From Salipiger sp. H15 (GTDB taxonomy: Bacteria > Pseudomonadota > Alphaproteobacteria > Rhodobacterales > Rhodobacteraceae): 64,000 nt of DNA. Location of the stretch: positions 191,258 through 255,257 of the forward strand of contig NZ_CP123388.1 in assembly GCF_040409955.1 (NCBI RefSeq), written 5' to 3'. The notes under the pieces were generated by a model. That model was given only the letters and a program-made list of their open reading frames with translations. It did no database searches and had not been told where the DNA came from. Below, one piece after another: positions 25,677-34,718 of the stretch (its first letter is position 1; each line of letters starts with the position of its first letter). The translations under genes were made by a program, and so were the position numbers.

Positions 25677-26420
25677 TCACGGCGCCTCCATCGCGATGAT
25701 CCGGCTCAGCGCCGGTGACAGCCCGACCGAGGCCTTGCCGATCGGCCGCGAGGCGCGCGCCAGCCCGGCGGTCCGCAGCGAGGCCAGCGTCTGCGCCTGC
25801 GCCGTCGCTGCCGAGATCGGATCGAGCACCACCGCCGGAACCTCCCCGGCGATCTCGGGGGCAAGCCCGGCCAGCGGCGCGCCGCCAAGGATGACCACGT
25901 CGGCACCATCCTCGAGCGCCGCCTCGCGGGCCAGCGCGACCAGCGCCTCGTGCTGCGCGGCGCGGTTGTTCAGCAGCTCGGGCACGTGCCGCCTCGGCGT
26001 GCGCACCCCGGTGAAGCGCCCGGCAAGCCCCGTTGCCGCGACGCAGTCGCTGTACCAGCGCGTCATGACCGGCGAAAAGGTGACGATGGAGAACCGCTCG
26101 CCCAGCATCGCCGCCGAAAGCACCGAGGCCTCGGCCATGCCGACGACCGGCACGTCGAAGATCTCGCGCGCGCCCACGAGGCCGGGATCGCCGAAGGCGG
26201 CGATGATCACCGCGTCGATGCCCTCGATATTGTCGGCGATCATCTCGAGCGCGATGCCGCCGGCGATCTGCGCCTCGGCGCGCGAGGCGATGTAGGGAAA
26301 GCCGCGCAGGGCGGTCAGCGGCAGGATCTCGGCCCGTCCGCCCGCCACCCGGCGGGCGATGGTGGCCATGCTGTCGGTCATCGCCTCGGTCATGTTGGGA
26401 TTCACGAGAAGAAGCCGCAT
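25677..26420 (-). CDS. Asp/Glu/hydantoin racemase-family protein lacking both catalytic cysteines
   Basis: A 247-residue member of the Asp/Glu/hydantoin racemase superfamily. The opening MRLLLVNPNMTEAMTDSM and the segments IIAAFGDPGL and VVILGGAPLAGL align with the two active-site loops. In racemases these loops read IIACF and LGCA; here the positions hold A75 and G180, so the two-cysteine racemisation chemistry is not expected. The only cysteine is C126. The start is fixed by GGAGGG seven bases upstream; it overlaps the amidase stop (TGATG). It is the last gene of the amidase/deacetylase/ABC operon. It may be a decarboxylase-like or binding relative rather than a racemase. Confidence 0.75.
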   Translation of the reverse strand: MRLLLVNPNMTEAMTDSMATIARRVAGGRAEILPLTALRGFPYIASRAEAQIAGGIALEMIADNIEGIDAVIIAAFGDPGLVGAREIFDVPVVGMAEASVLSAAMLGERFSIVTFSPVMTRWYSDCVAATGLAGRFTGVRTPRRHVPELLNNRAAQHEALVALAREAALEDGADVVILGGAPLAGLAPEIAGEVPAVVLDPISAATAQAQTLASLRTAGLARASRPIGKASVGLSPALSRIIAMEAP

Positions 26421-27775
26421 CACCGACCCTCCGGGCTGGGGCACGCGGCCGAAGGCAGCAGCGGCGCGATCGCGGCCGCGAGGGCCAGCAGGTGCGCATC
26501 GCGCCCGGGCGCGGCGATGATCTGCATCCCGAGCGGCAGGCCCGCCGGGTCGGTCCCGCAAGGCAGGGTGATCGCCGGGCATCCCGCGTGGTTCAGCTGT
26601 GAGGTGAAGGCGGCGTGATCGCGCGGACCGCAGGGCGCGCCGCCGATGCTTGCCGGGGCGCTCAGTTCGACCGGCCAGGCGGCGCAGGGCGTGGTGGGTG
26701 TGATCATCGCGGCGTGGCGCGACAGGAACTCCAGCATGATCTCCCGGATCCGGTGGCTGGCCTGGTGGGCCTCGGCCACGGCGACGCCGCTCAGCCCGAG
26801 CCCGCTTTCGATCTGCGCCCCGAGGTCCGGGTCGAAAATCTCCGGTGCCTCGCGCCAGCGTGTCCCGAAGAGCGCGGCAAGCCCCGAGTGCTGCAGCGGC
26901 ATGACCGACATGCCGTCGAGCCCCTGCCAGTCGGGGGCCGCCGGTTCCAGCGCATGGCCCGCCGCCGCGATTGCGGCGATGCCGGCCTCGAAGGCCGCGC
27001 CGACGCCGGGATCGAGACGCTGGCCGAGGCCGAAATCGGCGGCAAAGGCGATGGTGCCGGCGAGCGGCGTCGCGGGGGCGAGATCGGCCAGCACGGCCAT
27101 GGCAAGGCTGATGTCCTCAACCGTGCGGGCGATGGGCGCCAGCACCGAGATGCCCCAGACCGGCTCGTCGAAGCCGGGTCCGTAGGGGATGAGATCCTGC
27201 GTCGGCTTCAGCCCCACCAGCCCGACATGCGCCGGCGGGCGCCGGGTCGAGCCGCCGGCGTCGGTGCCGAGCGCCAGGGGCGCCATGCCCGCCGCCACCG
27301 CCGCGACCGGCCCGCCCGACGAGCCGCCGGGGGTGCGGGACGGGTCGAGCGGGTTGCGGGTCATGCCGTAGAGCGGCGTGTTGGTCGAGCCCTTGCAGGC
27401 GAATTCCGAACAGGTGCCGATGCCGAGGACCACCGCCCCCGCCGCGCGCAGCCGCGCCACCGCCTGCGCATCCTCGGGCGCGACGAAGTCCTCGAAAAGC
27501 TTCGAGCCCTGGGTGACCGGCAGGCCCTGCACCCAGATGTTGTCCTTGATCACCACCGGCACCCCGGCCAGCGGCAAGTCCCTGCCCGCCGCGAGCCGCG
27601 CGGCCACCGCCTCTGCCTCGGCCTCGAGCGCAGGGTTGATCAGCGTCAGCGCGTTGAGTGCCGGATTGCGCTCCTCGGCGCGCACGCGGGCGGCGGCGGC
27701 GGCGGCCTGCGGCGTGACGCGCCCGGCGCGCACCTCGGCCGCGAGCGCGGTTGCCGTGAGATCCATGAGGTTCAT
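26420..27775 (-). CDS. Amidase-signature family hydrolase
   Basis: A 451-residue amidase-signature enzyme that hydrolyses carboxamides or ureides. The catalytic Lys lies in VVIKDNIW (near 76), the glycine/serine core in GGSSGGPVAAVA (near 150) and the nucleophile loop in GTDAGGSTRRP (near 170), giving the Ser-cisSer-Lys triad. The start ATG 27775 overlaps the deacetylase stop by 4 bases. Its position between a racemase-like protein, a PuuE-like deacetylase and an ABC importer suggests use of an imported nitrogenous compound, but the substrate is not evident. Confidence 0.88.
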   Translation of the reverse strand: MNLMDLTATALAAEVRAGRVTPQAAAAAARVRAEERNPALNALTLINPALEAEAEAVAARLAAGRDLPLAGVPVVIKDNIWVQGLPVTQGSKLFEDFVAPEDAQAVARLRAAGAVVLGIGTCSEFACKGSTNTPLYGMTRNPLDPSRTPGGSSGGPVAAVAAGMAPLALGTDAGGSTRRPPAHVGLVGLKPTQDLIPYGPGFDEPVWGISVLAPIARTVEDISLAMAVLADLAPATPLAGTIAFAADFGLGQRLDPGVGAAFEAGIAAIAAAGHALEPAAPDWQGLDGMSVMPLQHSGLAALFGTRWREAPEIFDPDLGAQIESGLGLSGVAVAEAHQASHRIREIMLEFLSRHAAMITPTTPCAAWPVELSAPASIGGAPCGPRDHAAFTSQLNHAGCPAITLPCGTDPAGLPLGMQIIAAPGRDAHLLALAAAIAPLLPSAACPSPEGR

Positions 27776-28671
27776 GCGCGGGCTCCCTGCGTTGCCGCCC
27801 AATGGGCGGCGATGTCCCGGCGCGGCGCGATCCAGACGCCGTCGCGGGCGGTGATGTGCTCAAGCACCTTCTCGAGCCCGGCGATCCGCCCCGGGCGTCC
27901 GATCAGCCGCAGGTGCAGGCCGATCGACATCATGCGCGCGGCCTCTGCGCCCTCGGCGTAGAGCCGCTCGAAGGCGCCGATCACGTAATCCGAGAAATCC
28001 CGCGCCTGCACGAAGCCGCCACCGGGCGAGAAGCGCATGTCGTTGGTGTCGAAGGCATAGGGCAGGATGACGTGGCCGCCCTCCATGCGCGGGATGTCGT
28101 CGTCGTAGACGTCGCTGTCATAGAGGAAATCGCCGCGCGCCTTCAGCAGGGCCCGGGTGTTCACCGAGGCCGAGGAGCGGGTGTGCCAGCCCACCGGCGC
28201 GACACCGCAGGCGCGGGTGATGGCGGCATGGGTGCGGGCGATCACCGCCTCTTCCTCGGCGCGCGCCATGTTGGCGTGCCGCTCCCAGAGCCAGCCATGG
28301 CACGAGACCTCGTGGCCCCGCGCCACCGCATCCTGCAGAAGCCACGGCGCGCGCTCGGCCACCCGGCCGCAGGTCGAGAAGGTGGCCTTCGCGCCGACCC
28401 CGTCGAAGGCGCGGGCGATGCGGGCGTAGCCCTGCCGGGTGCCGTAGGCGAAATGGGTCTCCATGCAGAGGTCGGGCACCTGCTCGACCTCCTCGCGGAT
28501 CTCGTAGGTGGACTCGTTGCGCGCGTCGCCGTCGCCGATCGAATACTCGGCGCCCTCCTCGACGTTCACCACGAAGGAGACGGCGAGCCGGGCTCCCCCT
28601 GGCCAGCAGGGCGCGGGTTCGGCGCCGAAATAGCCCCGGAAATCGCGGCGGTCCTGTGTCTGCTCGGTCAT
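27772..28671 (-). CDS. Polysaccharide deacetylase/PuuE-type (allantoinase-like) hydrolase
   Basis: A 299-residue NodB-fold metal hydrolase of the PuuE branch, which contains cofactor-independent allantoinases and other ring-amide hydrolases rather than true sugar deacetylases. Conserved pieces include EGAEYSIGDGDA near 37, ATFSTCGRVAERAPWLL near 95 and the GHEVSCHGW metal loop near 120. It sits 4 bases downstream of an ABC permease gene and overlaps the amidase by 4 bases. Together with the amidase it could open and cleave a cyclic ureide; that is inference from context. Confidence 0.8.
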   Translation of the reverse strand: MTEQTQDRRDFRGYFGAEPAPCWPGGARLAVSFVVNVEEGAEYSIGDGDARNESTYEIREEVEQVPDLCMETHFAYGTRQGYARIARAFDGVGAKATFSTCGRVAERAPWLLQDAVARGHEVSCHGWLWERHANMARAEEEAVIARTHAAITRACGVAPVGWHTRSSASVNTRALLKARGDFLYDSDVYDDDIPRMEGGHVILPYAFDTNDMRFSPGGGFVQARDFSDYVIGAFERLYAEGAEAARMMSIGLHLRLIGRPGRIAGLEKVLEHITARDGVWIAPRRDIAAHWAATQGARA

Positions 28672-28675
28672 GTGC

Positions 28676-29476
28676 TCAGCCCTGGATCATGCGGTTGAGA
28701 CCGACGGTGCGCGCGCCGATGACCAGCACGATGATCGCCAGCAGGATCAGCCCAGAGGACATGGCCGCCAGCGACGGGTCGGGCTGTTCCTCGAGGTACT
28801 GCAGCATCTTGATCGGCAGGGTCTTGTTGCGCGCGTCGGTCAGGAAGATCGAGATCGGGTAGTTGTCCATCGAGGCGAGGAAGGCGAAGAGCCCCGAGGT
28901 CAGGTAGGCGGGCGCCAGGCTCGGCACCAGCACCTTGAGGATCGACTTCGGATAGCTCAGCCCCAGCGTGCGGGCGGCGTCGATCAGCGAGAAGTCGAAG
29001 GCCGCCATCGAGGCCAGCAGCGTGCGCATCACGAAGGGCAGGGTGATGACGATATGGCCGAGCAGCAGCGACCAGTAGGCGTCGCGCAGCCCGATCTCGC
29101 GGAAGAACTGCAGGAGCGCCACGCCGAGCACCAGCCCCGGCATCATCAGCGGCGAGACGGCGAAGGTGGCCACCGCCTCGCGGCCGGGGAACTGGCCGCG
29201 CGTGACGGCGACCGCCGCGAGCGTGCCCAGCACCAGCGAGATCAGCGTCGAGACCACGGCGAGGTTCACCGAGAGCAGCACCGCCTCCCAGAGCCCGCTG
29301 CGCTCGCCCAGCGAGCGGTACCAGCGCAGCGACCATTCCGGCGGCGGCAGCGTGTAGACCGGCGAGGAGGTGAAGGAGGCGGCCAGCGTGATCACGATGG
29401 GCAGCATCAGGAAGGCCACGCAGGCCAGCCCGACGATCCACGAGAGGGTGCGGAAGATGCGGTCCGTCTGGGTCAT
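28676..29476 (-). CDS. ABC transporter permease, PotC type
   Basis: A 266-residue permease of the spermidine/putrescine-type (opine/polyamine) ABC family with about six membrane helices. The EAA-type cytoplasmic loop is DAARTLGLSYPKSILKVLVP. The start ATG 29476 overlaps the first permease stop by 4 bases. It pairs with the upstream permease to form the channel. Confidence 0.9.
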   Translation of the reverse strand: MTQTDRIFRTLSWIVGLACVAFLMLPIVITLAASFTSSPVYTLPPPEWSLRWYRSLGERSGLWEAVLLSVNLAVVSTLISLVLGTLAAVAVTRGQFPGREAVATFAVSPLMMPGLVLGVALLQFFREIGLRDAYWSLLLGHIVITLPFVMRTLLASMAAFDFSLIDAARTLGLSYPKSILKVLVPSLAPAYLTSGLFAFLASMDNYPISIFLTDARNKTLPIKMLQYLEEQPDPSLAAMSSGLILLAIIVLVIGARTVGLNRMIQG

Positions 29477-30303
29477 GTGCGGGCTCCCAGCCTGCGGGCG
29501 AGCCAGCTCGACAGCACGACCACCAGCACCGCGATGCCCAGCAGCACCGCCGAGATGGTCGAGCCGAGCGGCTCGTTGCGAAGATAGAGGAACGACCGGG
29601 CGATCAGCATCGACAGGGTCTGCTGGCGCTCGCCGACGATCAGCGAGGGGATGACGTACATCGACACCGCCAGCGAGAAGGTGAAGGCCGATCCCGCGAC
29701 GACACCCGGCAGGGTCAGCGGCAGGGTCACGTTGAAGAAGCGGAACATCGGCGTCGCCCCCAGCGAGGCCGCGGCCTCGGGCAGGCGCTGGTCGAGCTGG
29801 CGGACGACGGCGTAGATCGGCAGCACCATGAAGGGCAGGAAGACGTTCGCCGCCCCGACCACCAGGGCGGCCTCGGTGAACATCATGCGCATCGGCCTGT
29901 CGATCAGCCCGATCCATTGCAGCGCGCCGTTGAGCGCCCCGTTGGCACGGAAGAGGATCGACCAGGCAAAGGCCTTGACCACCACGCCGAGCGACATGGG
30001 CAGCACCATCGCCACGAGGAAGACGGTCAGCCAGCCTCCCCTCGCGCGGCTCATGGCGAAGGCGGTGGGATAGGCGATGACCAGCGCGAGCAGCGTGGTG
30101 AGCGCCGCCACCCGCAGCGTGCGCCAGAGCACGCGCATGTTGTACTCGTCGGCGAAGAAGGCGCGGTACTCGGCCAGCGAGAAGCCCTCGGGCGTCTGCA
30201 CCGATTTCGCCAGCAGCAGCACCAGCGGCAGCGCGTAGACCACGGCGAGGAAGCCGAGCGCCGGGACCGCCAGCAGCGAGATGCGGTCGATCCGGGCGCT
30301 CAT
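29473..30303 (-). CDS. ABC transporter permease, PotB type
   Basis: A 276-residue permease with six predicted membrane helices, first of the two channel subunits. The EAA loop reads LPEAAASLGATPMFRFFNVT. It overlaps the ATPase gene by 4 bases upstream and the second permease by 4 bases downstream, a tight operon. Confidence 0.9.
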   Translation of the reverse strand: MSARIDRISLLAVPALGFLAVVYALPLVLLLAKSVQTPEGFSLAEYRAFFADEYNMRVLWRTLRVAALTTLLALVIAYPTAFAMSRARGGWLTVFLVAMVLPMSLGVVVKAFAWSILFRANGALNGALQWIGLIDRPMRMMFTEAALVVGAANVFLPFMVLPIYAVVRQLDQRLPEAAASLGATPMFRFFNVTLPLTLPGVVAGSAFTFSLAVSMYVIPSLIVGERQQTLSMLIARSFLYLRNEPLGSTISAVLLGIAVLVVVLSSWLARRLGART

Positions 30304-31388
30304 GCCGCGTCCCCGTAGACCAGCGTGTCGTCGACCGCCCAGCCGAGCGTCACCGTCTCGCCGCGCGCGAGCCCGGTGCGGATGCCGGGCAGCTCGCAGA
30401 GGATGCGGTCGCCCTCGGCGGCGCGGCCGTGCAGCACCGTCTTCGAGCCCAGCACCATCGCGTCCTCGAGCGTGACCGTCACGCTGTTTTCGCCCTGACC
30501 CACGGCGATGAGCTCGGGGCGCACCCCGACCATGGCAGCGGACCCGACGGGCAGATCGCCCCGGGCGCGCAGCGGGCCATGCGGGGTCTCGATCCGCAGC
30601 ACGCCGTCCCCGGCGGCGGTGACGCGCCCCGAGAGCCGGGTCGAGAGGCCGACGAAATCCATCACGAAGGGCGAGGCGGGCCGCGCGTAGAGCGTCGAGG
30701 GATCGGCGAACTGCTCGATCCTGCCGGCGTTCATCACCGCGATCCGGTCCGAGACGCCCATCGCCTCTTCCTGGTCGTGGGTGACGAAGATGGCCGTGAT
30801 GCCGCGGTCGCGCAGCAGCGACTTCAGCTCCACCTGCATGGTCTCGCGCAGCTTGCGGTCGAGCGCCGAGAAGGGCTCGTCGAGCAGCAGCAGATCCGGG
30901 CCGACCACCAGCGCACGGGCCACCGCGACGCGCTGCTGCTGGCCACCCGACAGCGCCGAGATCGGCCGCTCGGCAAAGCTCTCCATCCGCACGAGGCGCA
31001 GCGCCTCGTCGACCGGTCCGGCGATCGCCGCCTTCGGCGTGCCGCGGGCGCGCAGCCCGAAGGCGACGTTCTCGGCCACGGTCAGGTGCGGGAAGAGCGC
31101 GTAGTTCTGGAACACCACCGACACGTTGCGCCTGTGCGCCGGAAAGCGGCTGATGTCGCGCCCGCCCAGCACCACCGAGCCCTCGTCGGCCTCCATGAGC
31201 CCGGCGATGATGCGCAGCAGCGTGGTCTTGCCGCAGCCCGAGGGACCGAGGAGAGAGACAAGCTCTCCCCGGTCCACCCGGAAGTTCATGCCGGACATGA
31301 CCCGGGTACCCTTGAAGGATTTGGCAACGCCCCAGACGTCGAGGTAGCGGCGGTCTGCGGGGGTGCGGTCTTGAGCCATGTCCGTCAT
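30300..31388 (-). CDS. ABC transporter ATPase, PotA type
   Basis: A 362-residue ATPase: Walker A LLGPSGCGKTT, signature LSGGQQQRVAVARAL, Walker B LLLLDEPFSALD, and a C-terminal TOBE domain (about 280-360), as in PotA and related importers. The start at 31388 is 4 bases after the binding-protein stop; an ATG three codons in (31379) is also possible. It energises the PotB/PotC-type permeases. Confidence 0.92.
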   Translation of the reverse strand: MTDMAQDRTPADRRYLDVWGVAKSFKGTRVMSGMNFRVDRGELVSLLGPSGCGKTTLLRIIAGLMEADEGSVVLGGRDISRFPAHRRNVSVVFQNYALFPHLTVAENVAFGLRARGTPKAAIAGPVDEALRLVRMESFAERPISALSGGQQQRVAVARALVVGPDLLLLDEPFSALDRKLRETMQVELKSLLRDRGITAIFVTHDQEEAMGVSDRIAVMNAGRIEQFADPSTLYARPASPFVMDFVGLSTRLSGRVTAAGDGVLRIETPHGPLRARGDLPVGSAAMVGVRPELIAVGQGENSVTVTLEDAMVLGSKTVLHGRAAEGDRILCELPGIRTGLARGETVTLGWAVDDTLVYGDAA

Positions 31389-31392
31389 CGTC

Positions 31393-32445
31393 TCAGAGCG
31401 CCATCAGCTTGTCGAAACGCTCGATCCAGTCGCGGCGGTTGGCGGCGACGAAGGCCCAGTCGGGGCTGTAGATCTCGACGCCGTCGGGGATCACCGCGCC
31501 GGCCTTGACTGTGGTGTTGGCGGGCACCGAGGCGGCGAAGTCGGCGATCGCCGCCTGCATCTTCTCGCCCAGCATCTCGTTGACATAGGCCGCGGCGAGT
31601 TCCGCGTTCGGCCCGCCCTTCACGAGGCAGATGCCCGAGGGCATGGCGAAGATGCCTTCCTTCGGCGCGGCCAGATCCACCGGCACGCCCTCTGCCTTGC
31701 GCGGCAGCGTGTAGGACGAGAAGTTGCCCGACAGCAGCGTGATCTCGCCCTGCTCGAGCAGGTTGAAGGCCTGGCTCATGGTCGAGTAGACCGACAGCAG
31801 GTTCGGCTTCAGCTCCTCGAGCTTGGCGAAGGCGGCCTCGATCTCGTACTGCGCTTCCGAGAAGGGCTTGCCCGAGCCGAGCATGGCGGCCATGAACAGC
31901 GTCCACATGCCTTCGGTGTTTTGCAGGGACGGAATGATCACCTGCCCCGCGTTCGCCGGATCCCAGAGCGCCTCCCACGAGGGCACGCCCTCGGCGAAGT
32001 CGGTGTTGTAGGCCACGCCTGCCCAGGGCTGGACGTAGTTGCACCACATGCCCTCCATGTGCACGGCATCGCCGCGCAGCTGGGTCATGTTCGGAACCGC
32101 GTCTGCGGTGATCGGGGTCAGGAGATCCGCATCGACCGCCTGGATCATCACCGGATCGTCCATCTGCACGACCGACAGGTAGGGGTTGTCCTTGTTGCTG
32201 GCCATCTTCTCGAGGTTGACCGAGGACTTGGTGCCCTCGAAGAGGATGTCCGCGCCGATCGCCTCCTTCATGTGGGGCACGACGATGGCCTCCATCCAGG
32301 CGCTGTGCGAGCCGGCGCAGCCGATCACCAGTTCCGAGGATTGCGCGCGCAGGAGAGCCGGGGCGGCGAACGTGCCGGCGGCGGCGAAGGCAGAGGTCTT
32401 GAGCAGCGAGCGGCGGGTCAGGCCGCGGGGAGAAATGCGTGTCAT
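31393..32445 (-). CDS. Tat-exported ABC substrate-binding protein, PotD type
   Basis: A 350-residue periplasmic binding protein with a twin-arginine signal (LTRRSLLKTSAF near 9-20, then a hydrophobic stretch ending LLRAQ). The mature fold is that of polyamine/opine-type binding proteins. GAAGGA lies six bases before ATG 32445, so the longer open frame upstream is not used. It is the first gene of the ABC-deacetylase-amidase-racemase operon and is divergent from an amidohydrolase gene; a TGGAATGCCA box lies between them. Confidence 0.88.
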   Translation of the reverse strand: MTRISPRGLTRRSLLKTSAFAAAGTFAAPALLRAQSSELVIGCAGSHSAWMEAIVVPHMKEAIGADILFEGTKSSVNLEKMASNKDNPYLSVVQMDDPVMIQAVDADLLTPITADAVPNMTQLRGDAVHMEGMWCNYVQPWAGVAYNTDFAEGVPSWEALWDPANAGQVIIPSLQNTEGMWTLFMAAMLGSGKPFSEAQYEIEAAFAKLEELKPNLLSVYSTMSQAFNLLEQGEITLLSGNFSSYTLPRKAEGVPVDLAAPKEGIFAMPSGICLVKGGPNAELAAAYVNEMLGEKMQAAIADFAASVPANTTVKAGAVIPDGVEIYSPDWAFVAANRRDWIERFDKLMAL

Positions 32446-32518
32446 GAAGTGTCCTTCTCTGTCGGGTTGGACGGCTCTAGGCCGCGGGCGAGGCCGGTTC
32501 TGTCGCCGGGCTTTGGAA

Positions 32519-32528
32519 TGGAATGCCA
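32519..32528. promoter_or_regulatory. TGG-N4-CCA box 1 (candidate GntR/FCD operator)
   Basis: TGGAATGCCA within AATGG-AATG-CCATT (perfect 5-base arms), in the divergent region between the PotD-type operon and the amidohydrolase gene. It is the same TGG-N4-CCA form as the three TGGCATCCCA boxes downstream. FadR-branch GntR proteins typically bind such TGG-CCA palindromes. Confidence 0.5.
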
Positions 32529-32660
32529 TTTGACTTATGGTCATGAGCCGCCCAATCTCCGAGGAGAAACCGCAGGAATCCCCAGCAAATCCAGAGTTGA
32601 TCAAAGATTGTGCGATTTGATCGCCCGTCTGCCGCGCACTTGAACGTAAGGAAAACCAAA

Positions 32661-33971
32661 ATGGCATCCCATCTGCGAAACGTGAGCCTGCTGACCCCCG
32701 ACTCGGGGATGAAGAAGGGCGTCGACCTCGTCGTCGGCGACGATGGCCGCATCGCCGCGATCGGCCCGGACTTGCCGCCGCTTCCCGGCGCCGAGGTGAT
32801 CGACGGACGCGGCGCGCTCTGCCTGCCGGGCTTCGTCAACTCCCACAACCACTCGCCGCTGATGATCGTGCGCGGGATGATCGAGGACGTCAGCTTTGCC
32901 CCCGCCTACACGCCCGGCGTGCCGCAGGGCCACTGGCTCTCGGACGAGGAGACGCTGGCCCTCGCCCGGCTCGGCGTGATGGAGATGCTCTGCGCAGGCG
33001 CCACCACGATCGTCGACTACTACCGCTGCCCCGAGGCGCTGGCGCGGGCGGCGCAGGAGTTCGGGCTGCGCGCCATGGTCGGCGGCCGGGTCATGGACAT
33101 GGACAGCGCCGCGCTGTCCGAGGGTCGCTTTGCCCGCGACGCGGCGCTCGGCGAGGCGACGCTGGGCGCGGCGCTGGCGGTGCAGGAGAAATGGGACGGC
33201 AAGGGCCGGATCAGCACCATCCTCGCGCCGCACGCGCCCGACAGCTGCTCGCGCGAGATGTTCCTGCGGATGCGCGATCTTGCAGAGAAAAGCGGCAAGC
33301 AGATCCACACCCATCTCAGCCAGTCGCCGATGGAGGTCGAGCAGCTGCTCGCCCGCGAGGGCATGACCCCGACCGAGTTCCTCGAGGACGTGGGCGTGCT
33401 CAACCCCGACCTGATCGCGGCGCATTGCATCTTCATGTCCGAAAGCGACATCGCGCGTTTCGGCGCGGCGGGGGCGGTGGTTGCCCACGCGCCGATCGGC
33501 AACGCGAGCTTCGGCGCCGCCGCCCCGGTCAAGGCGCTGCTCGAGGCGGGCGCGACGATCACCCTCTGCACCGACACCAAGTCCGCGGACATGTTCGAGG
33601 CGATGCGCATGGCGCTGGCGGCGGCGCGCTGGCGGGCGGGGATGTCCTTCGACTTCGACGCGGCGCAGGTGCTCGGCTGGGCCACGCAGGGCGGCGCCGC
33701 GGCGCTGCGCGGCCATGGCGCCAGCGGCAGGCTGCGGGTGGGCGATCCGGCGGATCTCATCCTGCTCGACCCGGACGCGCCGAACCTGCGCCCGCAGATC
33801 GACGGAGCAGGCATCGTGGTCCATTCCGGCAACGCCGGGAACGTCACCGACGTGATGGTCGAGGGAGAATGGCTGGTGCGCCACCGCCGCCCGACGCGGG
33901 TCGACATGACCGAGGTGGTGCACACCGCCCAACAGGTCTGCGAAGGGCTCTGGGCGCGCGCGGCGGCCTGA
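32661..33971 (+). CDS. Metal-dependent amidohydrolase (COG0402, ATZ/TRZ-like)
   Basis: A 436-residue amidohydrolase, probably a deaminase or dechlorinase-type hydrolase acting on an N-heterocycle. Metal ligands are visible as N-S-H-N-H (near 67), HTHLSQS (near 217), AHCIFM (near 254) and CTDTKSADM (near 303). The start ATG 32661 has AAGGA eight bases upstream. The start codon itself lies in a TGGCATCCCA box, so a bound regulator would block translation-start DNA. It is divergent from the PotD-type operon and convergent with the GntR/FCD gene. Confidence 0.87.
   Translation: MASHLRNVSLLTPDSGMKKGVDLVVGDDGRIAAIGPDLPPLPGAEVIDGRGALCLPGFVNSHNHSPLMIVRGMIEDVSFAPAYTPGVPQGHWLSDEETLALARLGVMEMLCAGATTIVDYYRCPEALARAAQEFGLRAMVGGRVMDMDSAALSEGRFARDAALGEATLGAALAVQEKWDGKGRISTILAPHAPDSCSREMFLRMRDLAEKSGKQIHTHLSQSPMEVEQLLAREGMTPTEFLEDVGVLNPDLIAAHCIFMSESDIARFGAAGAVVAHAPIGNASFGAAAPVKALLEAGATITLCTDTKSADMFEAMRMALAAARWRAGMSFDFDAAQVLGWATQGGAAALRGHGASGRLRVGDPADLILLDPDAPNLRPQIDGAGIVVHSGNAGNVTDVMVEGEWLVRHRRPTRVDMTEVVHTAQQVCEGLWARAAA
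32662..32671. promoter_or_regulatory. TGGCATCCCA box 2
   Basis: TGGCATCCCA overlaps the ATG of the amidohydrolase gene. The identical decamer occurs at 34709 and 34865. Because part of it is coding (Met-Ala-Ser-His), coincidence is possible, but the same box also overlaps the start codon of the GntR/FCD gene. Confidence 0.45.
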
Positions 33972-33985
33972 GCTGCCGTCCTAGC

Positions 33986-34714
33986 CTAGCCCTCGCCTGC
34001 CGCCAGCATCGCGGCGAAGTTCTCGCCGGTGTGCTGGAGGTGCTGGCGCCAGACCAGCGCCGCCGCCGCCTCGTCGCGGCGACGCAGCGCCTCCATCAGC
34101 GCCTCGTGCTCGGCCACAGACTGCGCGAGGCGGTCGGGGTTGTGGATCGCCATGAACCGCCCGTAGCGCGCCCGCGCGATGAGCCGCTTGTGCGCGTCGT
34201 GGATCACCGGGTTGCCGCAGCGCTCGACGACGAAGTCGTGGATCTCGCTGTTGGTGTCGAAATAATCGGTGTGGCTGCCGACCTTGTAGAAGGTCAACAT
34301 GCGCGCGTGCAGCTCCTCGAGTTCGTCGAGCTGCTCAGTAGTGATGGTGCGCGCCAGCCGTTCGGCGGCGAGGCTCTCGAGCGAGGCGATCACCTCGAAG
34401 AGCTGCACCGCCTCCTCGGCGCTGCACTGCACGACCTGCGCCCCCTTGTTGCGCGAGATCTCGATCAGCGCGTCCTGGTGCAAGAGCTTCAGCGCCTCGC
34501 GCACCGGCGTGCGCGACAGGTCGAGCTCGGCCGAGATGCGCCGCTCGACGAGGCGCGAGCCCGGCGGGTAGGCACCCTTCACGATGCGGTCGCGCAGCAC
34601 CTCGGCCACCCATTGCGCGATCGCGGTCGGGGATTCCGTGGCGGGCGGAGGCAGCGGCAGGTCAGGCAGGGGCTGGGGCAATGAAACGGCTTCCCGAGAG
34701 GATTGACTTGGCAT
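33986..34714 (-). CDS. GntR-family regulator with FCD domain (FadR branch)
   Basis: A 242-residue regulator: proline-rich N-terminal tail (about 1-28), winged helix at about 30-95 (LDLSRTPVREALKLLHQDAL), and an all-helical FCD ligand domain from about 105 with metal-binding candidates (D of NSEIHDFV, H of EIHD and H of VAEHEAL). It lies between two amidohydrolase/ABC clusters. TGGCATCCCA overlaps its own start codon and recurs upstream of the neighbouring operon, fitting a self-regulating repressor of both clusters. The ligand is unknown. Confidence 0.87.
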   Translation of the reverse strand: MPSQSSREAVSLPQPLPDLPLPPPATESPTAIAQWVAEVLRDRIVKGAYPPGSRLVERRISAELDLSRTPVREALKLLHQDALIEISRNKGAQVVQCSAEEAVQLFEVIASLESLAAERLARTITTEQLDELEELHARMLTFYKVGSHTDYFDTNSEIHDFVVERCGNPVIHDAHKRLIARARYGRFMAIHNPDRLAQSVAEHEALMEALRRRDEAAAALVWRQHLQHTGENFAAMLAAGEG

Positions 34715-34718
34715 CCCA
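34709..34718. promoter_or_regulatory. TGGCATCCCA box 3
   Basis: TGGCATCCCA overlapping the start codon of the GntR/FCD gene (ATG read on the minus strand at 34714-34712). It fits autorepression. Confidence 0.5.

Noticed and set aside
27772..28671. Cell-wall polysaccharide deacetylase
   Set aside because: No signal peptide, and the sequence follows the PuuE/allantoinase branch; it is co-translated with an amidase and an importer.
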